Assembly: GCF_000183425.1 (NCBI RefSeq)
Contig: NC_014759.1
Coordinates: 2,015,001 to 2,079,000 of the forward strand
DNA from: Marivirga tractuosa DSM 4126
Lineage (GTDB): Bacteria > Bacteroidota > Bacteroidia > Cytophagales > Cyclobacteriaceae
DNA length: 64,000 nt
Reading direction: 5' to 3'
The notes below the pieces were generated by a model. The model saw nothing but the letters and a program-made list of their open reading frames with translations, made no database searches and was not told the origin of the DNA. Positions 25,151-32,444 of this stretch are shown here, one piece after another. Each line of letters starts with the position of its first letter. Within the stretch, counting starts at the first letter, position 1. The position numbers and the translations under genes were made by a program.

Positions 25151-25214
25151 AAGACGAATTTCTGCTCTTGACAGAAATTGTCTTGATGCTGACAAGCTTT
25201 GCTTCGTCAGCATC
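25151..25214. repeat. Two consecutive long hairpins before the second tRNA 3'-end copy
   Basis: Hairpin 1 (25151-25184) pairs AAGAC-G-AATTTCTG with CAGAAATT-GTCTT (13 pairs, one bulge). Hairpin 2 (25185-25214) is a perfect 9-bp stem, GATGCTGAC with GTCAGCATC. They abut each other, and the second runs into direct repeat B. Neither has a T-tract, so they look like recombination or RNA-processing structures rather than terminators. Confidence 0.7.
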
Positions 25215-25270
25215 CTGTCCCCGCTACTAAAATCACTAACCAGTCTTAGCTTAAGACTGGTTTTTTTATG
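25213..25270. repeat. Direct repeat B: partial tRNA-fMet 3' end plus terminator
   Basis: The 58-base segment copies the 3' T-stem strand, acceptor 3' strand, discriminator and terminator of tRNA-fMet. The 5' part of the tRNA is absent, so it cannot make a tRNA. Its terminator stem (25238-25262) differs from repeat A only in the loop region. Confidence 0.85.
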
Positions 25271-25739
25271 CCAAAAATCATATGAAAATGCTCGTTAGGC
25301 TTTTATCAAAAAATTAAATCGATAAAACAAGTTCGGATTAGCACTTTTTCTAGCCATGGTTAAAAGCGTGGCTTATCGATGTTTTAGACGGATAGAAAGA
25401 GCTATAGTCTGCGAATTCATTCGTGAGCTATAATTTTTCTCGTTAGGAGAACATAGAAGAAAGCGCATCAAGTGCAATGGTTTTCATAAGTTTGAGTTTT
25501 AGTTAAAACTAATTAAACACTAAAGCGCATCTTATTTAGGGAGATTCGCAATAGGCGTGGATGGGTAAGATGGAATCTGTATATCGATGCTATTGATTGA
25601 TAGGAACAGAGAAGTGTATTAAAAAAGACCATCCCAGCCATTGCGGGAACAAAGGTAAATTGGACATCTCAAAGTATTTTCTAGCATCAGTCTTTGCAAA
25701 TAATTCTGCTGGCTTATAGTGATAGAATTTTTTATACTT
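25271..25739. other. Gene-free stretch of about 470 bases
   Basis: No open reading frame with coding character, tRNA or strong terminator is visible. It contains one short dispersed hairpin (25632-25648). The base composition is somewhat less AT-rich than neighbouring gaps, so it may be decayed coding DNA, which I cannot show. Confidence 0.5.
25632..25648. repeat. Short dispersed CCCG-type hairpin, copy C
   Basis: TCCC pairs with GGGA around AGCCATTGC and is followed by ACAA. Resembles copies at 13352, 17979 and 35092. Confidence 0.35.
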
Positions 25740-26195
25740 TTAAGATTTGAGAAGTAATACTAGTGATAGTACAAAAGCGATACTTTCAAAAGCAACTCGA
25801 GTCCAGTGCCAGTTACCCCATCTTCTTAATTCTGATGCAAGATCTTTATGGGATATACTTTTCTCAGAAAAACTTTCATTAGCATTTTTGAAAAACACAA
25901 AATAAGTGGAGAAAAAGCAAAGCGTTGAACTGCCCATCACTAGTACAATTAGTAGTTCTTCTGATCTTTTAAAAATGAAGAAAGCGACCACACATAGAGT
26001 TGAAAGGGTAGCAATAATGGTTAAGGGAGCATAGAACTTTTTCAGCTTATAACCATTGGTACTGAAAAAGTCAAAAAATTCCTCTGGTGATAGCTTCTTC
26101 CAATAAGGAACTATCAAGCAGCCTTCAGCTATTTGTGCTCCCAAAAAAATTCGCAAGCTCCACGTAGAAAGAAGTAATAATGTTTCAGATATCAT
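25740..26195 (-). CDS. DUF1772 / anthrone-oxygenase-like membrane protein
   Basis: The 151-residue protein has four hydrophobic helices. Polar residues match the DUF1772/anthrone oxygenase family: FFKNANESF in the third region and ELRRWGNWHWTRVAFE before the last helix. Family members are poorly characterised small membrane proteins. It is the last gene of a four-gene leftward set (Crp-like regulator, four-helix membrane protein, START protein, this gene), and its start abuts the stop codon of the START gene. Confidence 0.65.
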   Translation of the reverse strand: MISETLLLLSTWSLRIFLGAQIAEGCLIVPYWKKLSPEEFFDFFSTNGYKLKKFYAPLTIIATLSTLCVVAFFIFKRSEELLIVLVMGSSTLCFFSTYFVFFKNANESFSEKSISHKDLASELRRWGNWHWTRVAFESIAFVLSLVLLLKS

Positions 26196-26801
26196 CTATT
26201 TGTTCTTTTCAAGGATTTTTTTCAACCCCGATAATGTCTTAAAAGGGAGTTCCGCAATAGAATTGTTGGCAAGCCACACTGGTACAGTATCTCCAGGCTC
26301 CGAATGAAACTGATAGGTAACCTCGACTTTATCAATTATTGATTTCAACAATAGGGTACCTTTTGCTTTTTGCATCCGGGTAATTCCATTTTTTTTAGGA
26401 ATAAAGTCTGGGATTCCTTCCAGTGAAATAAGCAATTCTCTTGAATTCAATTTATTAATTGACATTTTATAGACCATGTCTCTATTACTAAAAGGCCAGG
26501 GAAAAATGGTCTCTACATAATTATACTGGACGTTCTTTTCTTCTTTCAGCACTTTGGAAGTTTTCGTAAATCCATACCAAGCTTGGTAGTTATCGGCATC
26601 TTTCAATACTTTGATCACTTCATTCAAAGTTCCTTTCACCTCCGTGATGGCTTTGAAAGATTTGAAATCTGAATGCTCCTCATCCCGTGTGTAAACAATT
26701 ATGTCATCTTTATTCATGGCCGTCTCCCAGTTTGATTGAGCATGAGCCATGAAACAAAAAGCCATTGAGGTTATGAATAAGATGGGTGCTTTTAACTGCA
26801 T
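26196..26801 (-). CDS. START domain lipid-binding-like secreted protein
   Basis: The 201-residue protein begins with a signal peptide (cleavage after about residue 21, AHAQS). The mature part is a START/Bet v1-like domain: WETAMNKDDIIVYTRDEE, KSFKAITEVKGTLNEVIKVL, WYGFTKTSKVL and FPWPFSNRDMVY are all characteristic. Such domains bind a lipid or other hydrophobic ligand in a central cavity. It is followed without a gap by the DUF1772-like gene and preceded by a small membrane protein, so a lipid-related function at the envelope is plausible. Confidence 0.85.
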   Translation of the reverse strand: MQLKAPILFITSMAFCFMAHAQSNWETAMNKDDIIVYTRDEEHSDFKSFKAITEVKGTLNEVIKVLKDADNYQAWYGFTKTSKVLKEEKNVQYNYVETIFPWPFSNRDMVYKMSINKLNSRELLISLEGIPDFIPKKNGITRMQKAKGTLLLKSIIDKVEVTYQFHSEPGDTVPVWLANNSIAELPFKTLSGLKKILEKNK

Positions 26802-26812
26802 AATTTCTTCTT

Positions 26813-27223
26813 TTATAGTATATTTTGCTTCGTTTTGTAAAGCCTAATGATATAATAGAGGAATAGTAAGCCGAAAATCAAATCGCCAATAATGACCACA
26901 AAAACTATGGGACCAGCAATACCCGATAAATAGAACTTTAGCAGCGAGATGGCAAACCCCACTTTTCCTATACCTCCAACAATCACGATGCCAGTATGCT
27001 TTAGAGGATTGTAGGCAACTATGGAGTACCCAATAAAATAAACCAGTGTTGTTCCCCATGCACCTTGATAGATGCTGTAGTAAAGTGGGTCTGTAAGTTC
27101 CCGATTAAAAAAAAACTCGAAGGCATGTGCCGTATTGAAATAGCCGAAAATTGCACCTATTAGGTTCCAGATGGCTGAAATGATGAAAAGTATCCTGAAG
27201 AGAGTTAGTTCTTTGTTCTGCAT
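26813..27223 (-). CDS. Four-helix membrane protein, function unknown
   Basis: The 136-residue protein has four predicted membrane helices (about 10-30, 48-70, 80-100, 108-130) and few charged residues in between. TLFRILFIISAIWNLIGAIFG opens it. No motif ties it to a known transporter. It lies 11 bases upstream of the START gene and 96 bases after a Crp-like regulator, all on the minus strand. Confidence 0.65.
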   Translation of the reverse strand: MQNKELTLFRILFIISAIWNLIGAIFGYFNTAHAFEFFFNRELTDPLYYSIYQGAWGTTLVYFIGYSIVAYNPLKHTGIVIVGGIGKVGFAISLLKFYLSGIAGPIVFVVIIGDLIFGLLFLYYIIRLYKTKQNIL

Positions 27224-27319
27224 TGCAATAAAATTTAGTAGTCATCAACTTGACAAATGATATTGCAAAGAAACTAGCCATAGTGTTCTATTCCATTTAC
27301 ATATGTAAAGAAATACAAC

Positions 27320-27892
27320 CTATTTCGTTCGGTTTTTTCGTATTCTGCTAAGTTGAGTAGGGCTGATGCCAAGATATGCAGCAATGTGATATTGTGGTAT
27401 TTTCAATTCGATCTCAGGATATTCTTCCTGCAGTATCTGATAACGCTTTTCAGCATCCAGCAAGGCCATTTCTATTTCCTTTTTTTCATTGCTCAAAAAG
27501 TAGCTTTCAGCAATAATTCTCCTTAGCCTTTCAACCTCTAAATTGCTCGCAGACAGCTCTTCAATTTTATTAAAGGAGGCTTTCCAGATTTTACAGTCAG
27601 TTAGTGCCTGCTGGGCAACCACATTAGGTTGTTTGTTAATTAGGGCCGCATAGGATCCAATTATTGTGGGGGCAGCAAAAAACGTCTTATTGTATTCCTT
27701 ACCTTCATTATTGATGTAGTATGCTCGTACGTAGCCTGACTCTAAAAAGGCAATTTCTTTTGCATACTGCCCTTTGTCAATAAAGTATTCCCCTTTTTTT
27801 AAAGTAGCAGGTACAAATAGTCCCTTCATCAAATCCACAGTTGGTTTAGATAATTGAAGAATATTATTAAAGAATGAGATGACGTTATTCAT
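27320..27892 (-). CDS. Crp/Fnr family transcriptional regulator
   Basis: The 190-residue protein has an N-terminal cyclic-nucleotide-binding-like jelly roll (VPATLKKGEYFIDKGQYAKEIAFLESG is the usual first part) and a C-terminal helix-turn-helix with YHIAAYLGISPTQLSRIRKN. The phosphate-binding cassette residues for cAMP are not evident, as in most Bacteroidota members, so it probably senses another signal. It is followed by the membrane, START and DUF1772-like genes, which are its likely targets. Confidence 0.88.
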   Translation of the reverse strand: MNNVISFFNNILQLSKPTVDLMKGLFVPATLKKGEYFIDKGQYAKEIAFLESGYVRAYYINNEGKEYNKTFFAAPTIIGSYAALINKQPNVVAQQALTDCKIWKASFNKIEELSASNLEVERLRRIIAESYFLSNEKKEIEMALLDAEKRYQILQEEYPEIELKIPQYHIAAYLGISPTQLSRIRKNRTK

Positions 27893-28238
27893 TATGTGCT
27901 AAACATTCAATTTTTTTAGTGTAAACAAGCTATAGATTAAATCTATTAAGCATAGCAATTCGCTATTAACTAAACTAATATCTATAATTATTCTATTTTT
28001 GATAGCTAAATTGTATCAACAATTTTGCATTCCAATTTAACACAAGCTAGCCGAAATAATATTAAATTGTCAGAATAATCAATGACCTTAATAAACTCAC
28101 ACAATTCTAAACAAAACTTGGTAATGAGTAATATTAGCATCTCCTGTAAAATAATATTTCGATCTGAATTACTTGTGAGCTTCCTGAAGGTCAGAAGCTT
28201 CATTGAAAGCTATATCTATTAAAACCTTTTTTAGCCAC
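27893..28238. other. Gene-free stretch upstream of the Crp-like regulator
   Basis: An open frame of 65 codons exists on the minus strand at 28006-28203, but its composition is unlike a protein of this genome and it has no recognisable features. I see no RNA gene here. Promoter elements for the regulator gene are not convincing. Confidence 0.45.
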
Positions 28239-28350
28239 AAAAAACCCTGACAACTTTTGTTATCTTGGTTAGGTAATTGCAGAGGCGGAGTGATTACTCA
28301 TACGCTCATGGCATGCCGCACAATCCCGTAGTGAACCTGTGGTTTCGAAC
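28239..28350 (-). pseudogene. Decayed duplicate of the tRNA-Ser 3' end and terminator
   Basis: Bases 28239-28290 repeat, with changes, the terminator and 3' acceptor end of tRNA-Ser (28397-28449): the AAACCCTGACA arm and ATTGCAGAGGCGGAG are shared. The sequence after it no longer matches, although a T-arm-like GGTTTCGAACCGG follows at about 28331. No cloverleaf can form. It is a relic of a duplication at the tRNA 3' end. Confidence 0.6.
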
Positions 28351-28399
28351 CGGTTCTCCTCCCGCCTTACTATGAAATCAACTATTTTTAGACACAAAA

Positions 28400-28429
28400 A
28401 AACCCTGACAGTTTTCACTATCAGGGTTT
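28400..28429 (-). terminator. Terminator of tRNA-Ser
   Basis: AAACCCTGA (28400-28408) pairs with TCAGGGTTT (28421-28429); on the minus strand the stem is followed by seven T. It lies 9 bases past the tRNA 3' end. Confidence 0.85.
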
Positions 28430-28438
28430 GGATTATTG

Positions 28439-28523
28439 CAGAGGCGGAGGGATTCGAACCCCCGGTACCTCGCGGTACATTGGTTTTCAAGACCAACGCA
28501 ATCGACCACTCTGCCACGCCTCT
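28439..28523 (-). tRNA. tRNA-Ser (anticodon TGA)
   Basis: An 85-base class II tRNA folds with acceptor AGAGGCG/CGCCTCT, D arm TGGCAGAGTGGTCGATTGCG, anticodon TGA in loop CTTGAAA, a long variable arm and T arm GGGGGTTCGAATCCCCC. The discriminator is G, as usual for serine. CCA is not encoded. Confidence 0.96.
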
Positions 28524-28561
28524 AAAATGTAATATTGATCTGCTTTATGCGAATCGGATTG

Positions 28562-28592
28562 CAAATGTAGGTGAAAATATTTTTTGTGCAAA
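28562..28592 (-). promoter_or_regulatory. tRNA-Ser promoter
   Basis: On the minus strand TTTG (28589-28592) is followed after exactly 19 bases by TACATTTG (28562-28569), about 39 bases before the tRNA 5' end. This is a textbook Bacteroidota promoter. Confidence 0.8.
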
Positions 28593-28609
28593 CGGAATCC
28601 TAAAAAATA

Positions 28610-29545
28610 TTATTCAGCTTTAATTTTATTCTTAATTCTCGCTTTCTCTAAGCTTACATTCAACTGCAAGCCTACAATTAAAAATAAAGACAAAAAGGAA
28701 AACCAGATCATAATAGCAATCAAAGCTCCAATGGAACCATACAGCTTATTGTAAGTACCGAAGTTGTTGATATAAAAGGAAAAGCCAAAAGAAACCGCCA
28801 AACATAAAAAGGTTGCTAAAATAGAACCCGGATTGAAGAAATGCCATCTTTTATGGATTGCAGGCGCCCAGTAATAGATCACTGAAATAGCAATTTGAAA
28901 AAGAAAAAATATAACCAAAAATCTTAATCCTATGAAAATATAGACTTCAAAGCTATCACTTATAATACCGAAATCTTCTAAGAAATAAATTACTTGTTGA
29001 GCTACAATAAGCAACACAATAGAGGTAACTAGAACAAAGGCCAACAAAAACGTAAGACCTATAGCAATGGCTTTGGCTTTCACAAACCCTCTACTATCTT
29101 TTGTTCGATAGGTCTGATTAAAGGCAGTCATCAACGCACTTGTTCCATTAGTAGCAAAATAAAGCGCAAAGATAAAACCCACAGACAGCAAGTCACCCCT
29201 CGACTTCGATAAAATATCAACGATCGTTGATTGTGCCACTTCGTAAACGGACCCAGGCATGGTTTCTTCTAACAAGCTCATGACCTCCTGCTGTAAATTA
29301 TCTATAGGCAAATAAGGGATAAGCGTGAACAAAAAGATAATAGTAGGAAATATGGCTAATGTAAATTGAAAAGCCACATTATTTGCTCTTTCAATCAAAT
29401 TATGATCGCTTAATTCTTGGATGAAGATCTTGAATAAAGTAAAATAAGAAACGCCACTCCTTTTCAAGCGCTTTCTTTTTAAGAAGTGTATAAATCTTCT
29501 CAAAAAGCCTATGGACATTATGATTCGTAAATACTTAAACCTCAT
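28610..29545 (-). CDS. YihY/virulence factor BrkB family inner membrane protein
   Basis: The 311-residue protein has six long hydrophobic helices and the family landmarks NNVAFQFTLAIFPTIIFLF near residue 60 and NFGTYNKLYGSIGALIAIMIW near 265. The family was once annotated as RNase BN but is now regarded as a membrane protein of unknown transport role. It overlaps the acyl-CoA thioesterase gene upstream by four bases, so it is the last gene of mltG-thioesterase-yihY. Confidence 0.9.
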   Translation of the reverse strand: MRFKYLRIIMSIGFLRRFIHFLKRKRLKRSGVSYFTLFKIFIQELSDHNLIERANNVAFQFTLAIFPTIIFLFTLIPYLPIDNLQQEVMSLLEETMPGSVYEVAQSTIVDILSKSRGDLLSVGFIFALYFATNGTSALMTAFNQTYRTKDSRGFVKAKAIAIGLTFLLAFVLVTSIVLLIVAQQVIYFLEDFGIISDSFEVYIFIGLRFLVIFFLFQIAISVIYYWAPAIHKRWHFFNPGSILATFLCLAVSFGFSFYINNFGTYNKLYGSIGALIAIMIWFSFLSLFLIVGLQLNVSLEKARIKNKIKAE

Positions 29546-29946
29546 TCGAAAAACGGATGTATAATTTTAGTTAATATTTCAGGCATTTGACAGGGTTTTC
29601 CTGTATTTCTATCCACAAAAACCAAAACAGTATATCCCTTATGGATTATTTTATCTTCCTTAAATACCTCATACTCATATCGAATTCTGGTATCAGGAAA
29701 TTTAGGGATAGTTAATTTAATAGTCAATTCATCATCATATCGAGCCGGTCTCAAATATTTTGAATAATTCTCCAATACGGGCATAATTACTCCTTCCTCT
29801 TCAATTTCTTTGTAAGACAACCCTAAACTTCGGATAGACTCTGCTCTGGCTACTTCAAAGTAAGTAGCATAGTTTCCATAATACACATAACCCATTTGAT
29901 CGGTTTCGGCATAGCGAACCCGTAATTTGTGTTCAAATTGATACAT
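29542..29946 (-). CDS. Acyl-CoA thioesterase, hot-dog fold (YbgC/4HBT-like)
   Basis: The 134-residue single hot-dog-domain protein carries RYAETDQMGYVYYGNYATYF near residues 10-29, whose aspartate is the catalytic residue of the 4-hydroxybenzoyl-CoA thioesterase/YbgC group. HKGYTVLVFVDRNTGKPCQMP is the typical end of the fold. It probably hydrolyses short or medium acyl-CoA thioesters. It lies 3 bases after mltG and overlaps the BrkB gene by four. Confidence 0.9.
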   Translation of the reverse strand: MYQFEHKLRVRYAETDQMGYVYYGNYATYFEVARAESIRSLGLSYKEIEEEGVIMPVLENYSKYLRPARYDDELTIKLTIPKFPDTRIRYEYEVFKEDKIIHKGYTVLVFVDRNTGKPCQMPEILTKIIHPFFE

Positions 29947-29949
29947 AAA

Positions 29950-30984
29950 CTATTTATAAATATTTGAGCGATTTAAAGCATTTTGATAGGCTCTTGCATT
30001 GACATTATGCTGCCTTAAGTTGGTTGCAAAAGCATGATATCCGGAAAAATCAGGTTTCGCACAGAAATACAAATAATTATGCTCATCTGGATTCAAAACT
30101 GCATCTATGGATTCAATTTCAGGTAAATTAATGGGGCCAGGTGGTAATCCTTTGTATCTGTATAAATTATACGGTGAGTCTACTTCCTTGTGTACATTTA
30201 AGACCCTCTTAATAGTAAAATCACCGACCGCATAAACTAAAGCAGGATCAGCCTGCAAAAGCATATTTCTTTCCAACCTATTTAAATAAACCTCGGCCAC
30301 TTTAGGTCTTTCGTCCGGCTGAATCGTTTCCGCCTGCACAATGGAGGCCAGGGCACTAACTTCCGTAGGCGAAAGCCCAAGTACTTCTGCCTTACGTTTT
30401 CTTTCTTCAGTCCAAAAACGCTGGTATTCAGCATACATTTTATCGAACAAACTCTGCTCTGAGATGGTGTAATACACTTCATAGGTATTTGGGATAAACA
30501 TGCTCAAAATATTATCCTGAGTAAATCCGTAAGCAGTTACTAAAGAATCATTATTCAATAAGGCTAAAAACTCTACTGAATCTGCCTGCAAATTATCAGT
30601 GATTTTCCCAGCCAAATCAGACTTTAATCGAACATTATTAAAAGTAGTAGTGGTGGGTATTTGCTCTCCAGCCCTTAGCATCCTAACTGCCTGAAGATTG
30701 GTCATATCCTTTTTCATTAAATAAAGACCAGGCTTCATGTTTTCTTGGTAATCCAAAAGCTTAGCTACAAAACTAAAAGATAACATATCATTCACTATTC
30801 CTTTATCATAAACGATATCTTGCAAATCTTGAAAATCCATATCCTCTTCTATTACAATCAACTGATCTCCTTTCTCAACCAAGATATTTTCGGAGAAAAA
30901 GACTTGATAAAAATAGAAAACAAAGGAAGTGATAAGAATAGAAAACACTATCACAAAGCCTATTAGAAATTTATTTCGCTGCAT
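29950..30984 (-). CDS. mltG: Endolytic murein transglycosylase MltG
   Basis: This 344-residue inner-membrane enzyme cleaves nascent glycan strands and ends their growth. An N-terminal transmembrane helix (about 8-28) is followed by a LysM-like region and the YceG domain. The catalytic glutamate is in ALASIVQAETIQPDERPKVA (Glu near residue 220), and LQADPALVYAVGD and SPYNLYRYKGLPPGPINLP match the family C-terminus. It is the first gene of the three-gene operon. Confidence 0.95.
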   Translation of the reverse strand: MQRNKFLIGFVIVFSILITSFVFYFYQVFFSENILVEKGDQLIVIEEDMDFQDLQDIVYDKGIVNDMLSFSFVAKLLDYQENMKPGLYLMKKDMTNLQAVRMLRAGEQIPTTTTFNNVRLKSDLAGKITDNLQADSVEFLALLNNDSLVTAYGFTQDNILSMFIPNTYEVYYTISEQSLFDKMYAEYQRFWTEERKRKAEVLGLSPTEVSALASIVQAETIQPDERPKVAEVYLNRLERNMLLQADPALVYAVGDFTIKRVLNVHKEVDSPYNLYRYKGLPPGPINLPEIESIDAVLNPDEHNYLYFCAKPDFSGYHAFATNLRQHNVNARAYQNALNRSNIYK

Positions 30985-31077
30985 ATATTTTTTATTGATA
31001 CATTTTAAAATGCAAATTTAAGAATTTTGTTTGGGCTTGAACTATTCTATTTAATTTCAAATTGATTAATATTGTGT

Positions 31078-31701
31078 ATGGCAGCTGAATTTATCAAATT
31101 ATTCGAAGAAAATCCTGACCCAAGGAAAATCCAACAAATAGTTGATCTTTTAAAAGATGGGGCAGTTATTATTTATCCTACCGATACTATTTATGGACTG
31201 GGTTGTGATTTGACCAATCGAAAAGCCATTGATAAGCTTTGCTGGGTAAAAGACATTAAGCCGGGAAAAATTAATCTTTCATTCATTTGTGAAGATATGA
31301 GCCACATTTCTGATTATGTGAAAAATCTTTCTACCCCTACTTTTAAGTTGATGAAGAAAAATTTACCAGGACCCTTTACTTTCATTTTACCGGCCAACAG
31401 CAATGTGCCAAAAATCGTGAACGCCAACAAAAAAACGGTAGGTATCAGGATTCCAAATAACAATATCCCAATAGCTTTAGTAAAAGCTCTGGGCAATCCA
31501 CTTATTACCACTTCCATAAAGGATAATGACGATATAGTGGAATATCCTACCGACCCAGAGGAAATTTATGAATCTTTCAAAAACTTGGTGGATGTAGTAA
31601 TTGATGGTGGATATGGGAATAACAATCCGTCAACAGTTATAGATTGCACTAAGGAGCCTGCTGAAATTGTAAGGGAAGGCTTAGGAGAAATCATTTTGTA
31701 A
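31078..31701 (+). CDS. L-threonylcarbamoyladenylate synthase family protein (TsaC/YciO type)
   Basis: From ATG 31078 the product has 207 residues; an in-frame TTG two codons earlier is a weaker choice. The Sua5/YciO/YrdC fold shows [17 protein letters not shown] (about 24-40), [13 protein letters not shown] and the C-terminal PSTVIDCT. At this length it resembles E. coli YciO as much as TsaC. TsaC makes threonylcarbamoyl-AMP for t6A37 in tRNAs; YciO's role is less certain. The WbqC-like gene follows 23 bases downstream. Confidence 0.88.
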   Translation: MAAEFIKLFEENPDPRKIQQIVDLLKDGAVIIYPTDTIYGLGCDLTNRKAIDKLCWVKDIKPGKINLSFICEDMSHISDYVKNLSTPTFKLMKKNLPGPFTFILPANSNVPKIVNANKKTVGIRIPNNNIPIALVKALGNPLITTSIKDNDDIVEYPTDPEEIYESFKNLVDVVIDGGYGNNNPSTVIDCTKEPAEIVREGLGEIIL

Positions 31702-31724
31702 TTATCGGAGGAATCATTTTTTAA

Positions 31725-32354
31725 ATGCATACATCTATTTTAATAGAAGCACAGTACTTACCCTGCATAGCTTTTTTTTCAAGCCTGGTGGGAAAAGAAA
31801 AATTGATACTTGAAGCAGAGGAATTTTTTGAAAAGCAAACTTATCGAAATCGGTGTCACTTGTTGTCTTCCCAGCAGATTGAAGTTTTGACGGTTCCGCT
31901 TCAGGGCGCTAATAAAAAAATAAAATCAAAAGACATTAAAATAGATAAGGATCAAAAGTGGAATAAAAAACATTGGCGAAGCATTCAAACTTGTTATGGT
32001 AAATCTCCGTTCTTTGAATTCTTTGCGGATGAATTCAAACCGATCTATGAAAAGGAATATGATTTTTTGTGGGATTTGAATTTAGATTTACTGACAATTT
32101 GTCTCAAAATCACAGGGCAAAAATTGATAATCACCGAAAGTGACAGTTATGAAAAAAATGTTTCGGGAAACGTTATGGATGCCAGGTCGTTAATACACCC
32201 TAAAAAACCTGATTATTTAAATCAATTTTATAAACCTACAGCCTACGGCCAGAGTTTTGGCAACAATTTTGAACCGAACTTGAGTGTTATAGATTTGTTG
32301 ATGAATGAAGGACCAAACGCAAAAACTGTCATTCAGCAGTCAAATTTTAAATAA
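31725..32354 (+). CDS. WbqC family protein
   Basis: The 209-residue cytoplasmic protein matches the WbqC-like family: IEAQYLPCIAFFSSLV at the start, then FEKQTYRNRCHLLS, LTVPLQGANKKIK, and KKHWRSIQTCYGKSPFFEFF. WbqC proteins occur in O-antigen clusters and as single genes in Bacteroidota. Their biochemical activity is unclear. It follows the TsaC/YciO-type gene closely. Confidence 0.88.
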   Translation: MHTSILIEAQYLPCIAFFSSLVGKEKLILEAEEFFEKQTYRNRCHLLSSQQIEVLTVPLQGANKKIKSKDIKIDKDQKWNKKHWRSIQTCYGKSPFFEFFADEFKPIYEKEYDFLWDLNLDLLTICLKITGQKLIITESDSYEKNVSGNVMDARSLIHPKKPDYLNQFYKPTAYGQSFGNNFEPNLSVIDLLMNEGPNAKTVIQQSNFK

Positions 32355-32444
32355 ATTAAACCTTAGGTTTTTTATTTAGTTTTTATAATAGTTACATTTA
32401 AATATGCCTTTGGGCATTAAGTTAGAATATCGAGCAGTAAGCAT

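Noticed and set aside
25238..25267. Second functional tRNA-fMet near 25.2 kb
   Set aside because: Only the 3' T-stem strand, acceptor strand and terminator are present; D and anticodon arms are missing.
28006..28203. 65-codon open frame upstream of the Crp-like regulator
   Set aside because: Its composition is not protein-like, there is no recognisable motif, and the region otherwise looks non-coding.
28269..28517. 82-codon open frame across tRNA-Ser
   Set aside because: It overlaps the tRNA and its decayed duplicate; the GSNPSASA-type peptide is the usual shadow of a tRNA-Ser gene.
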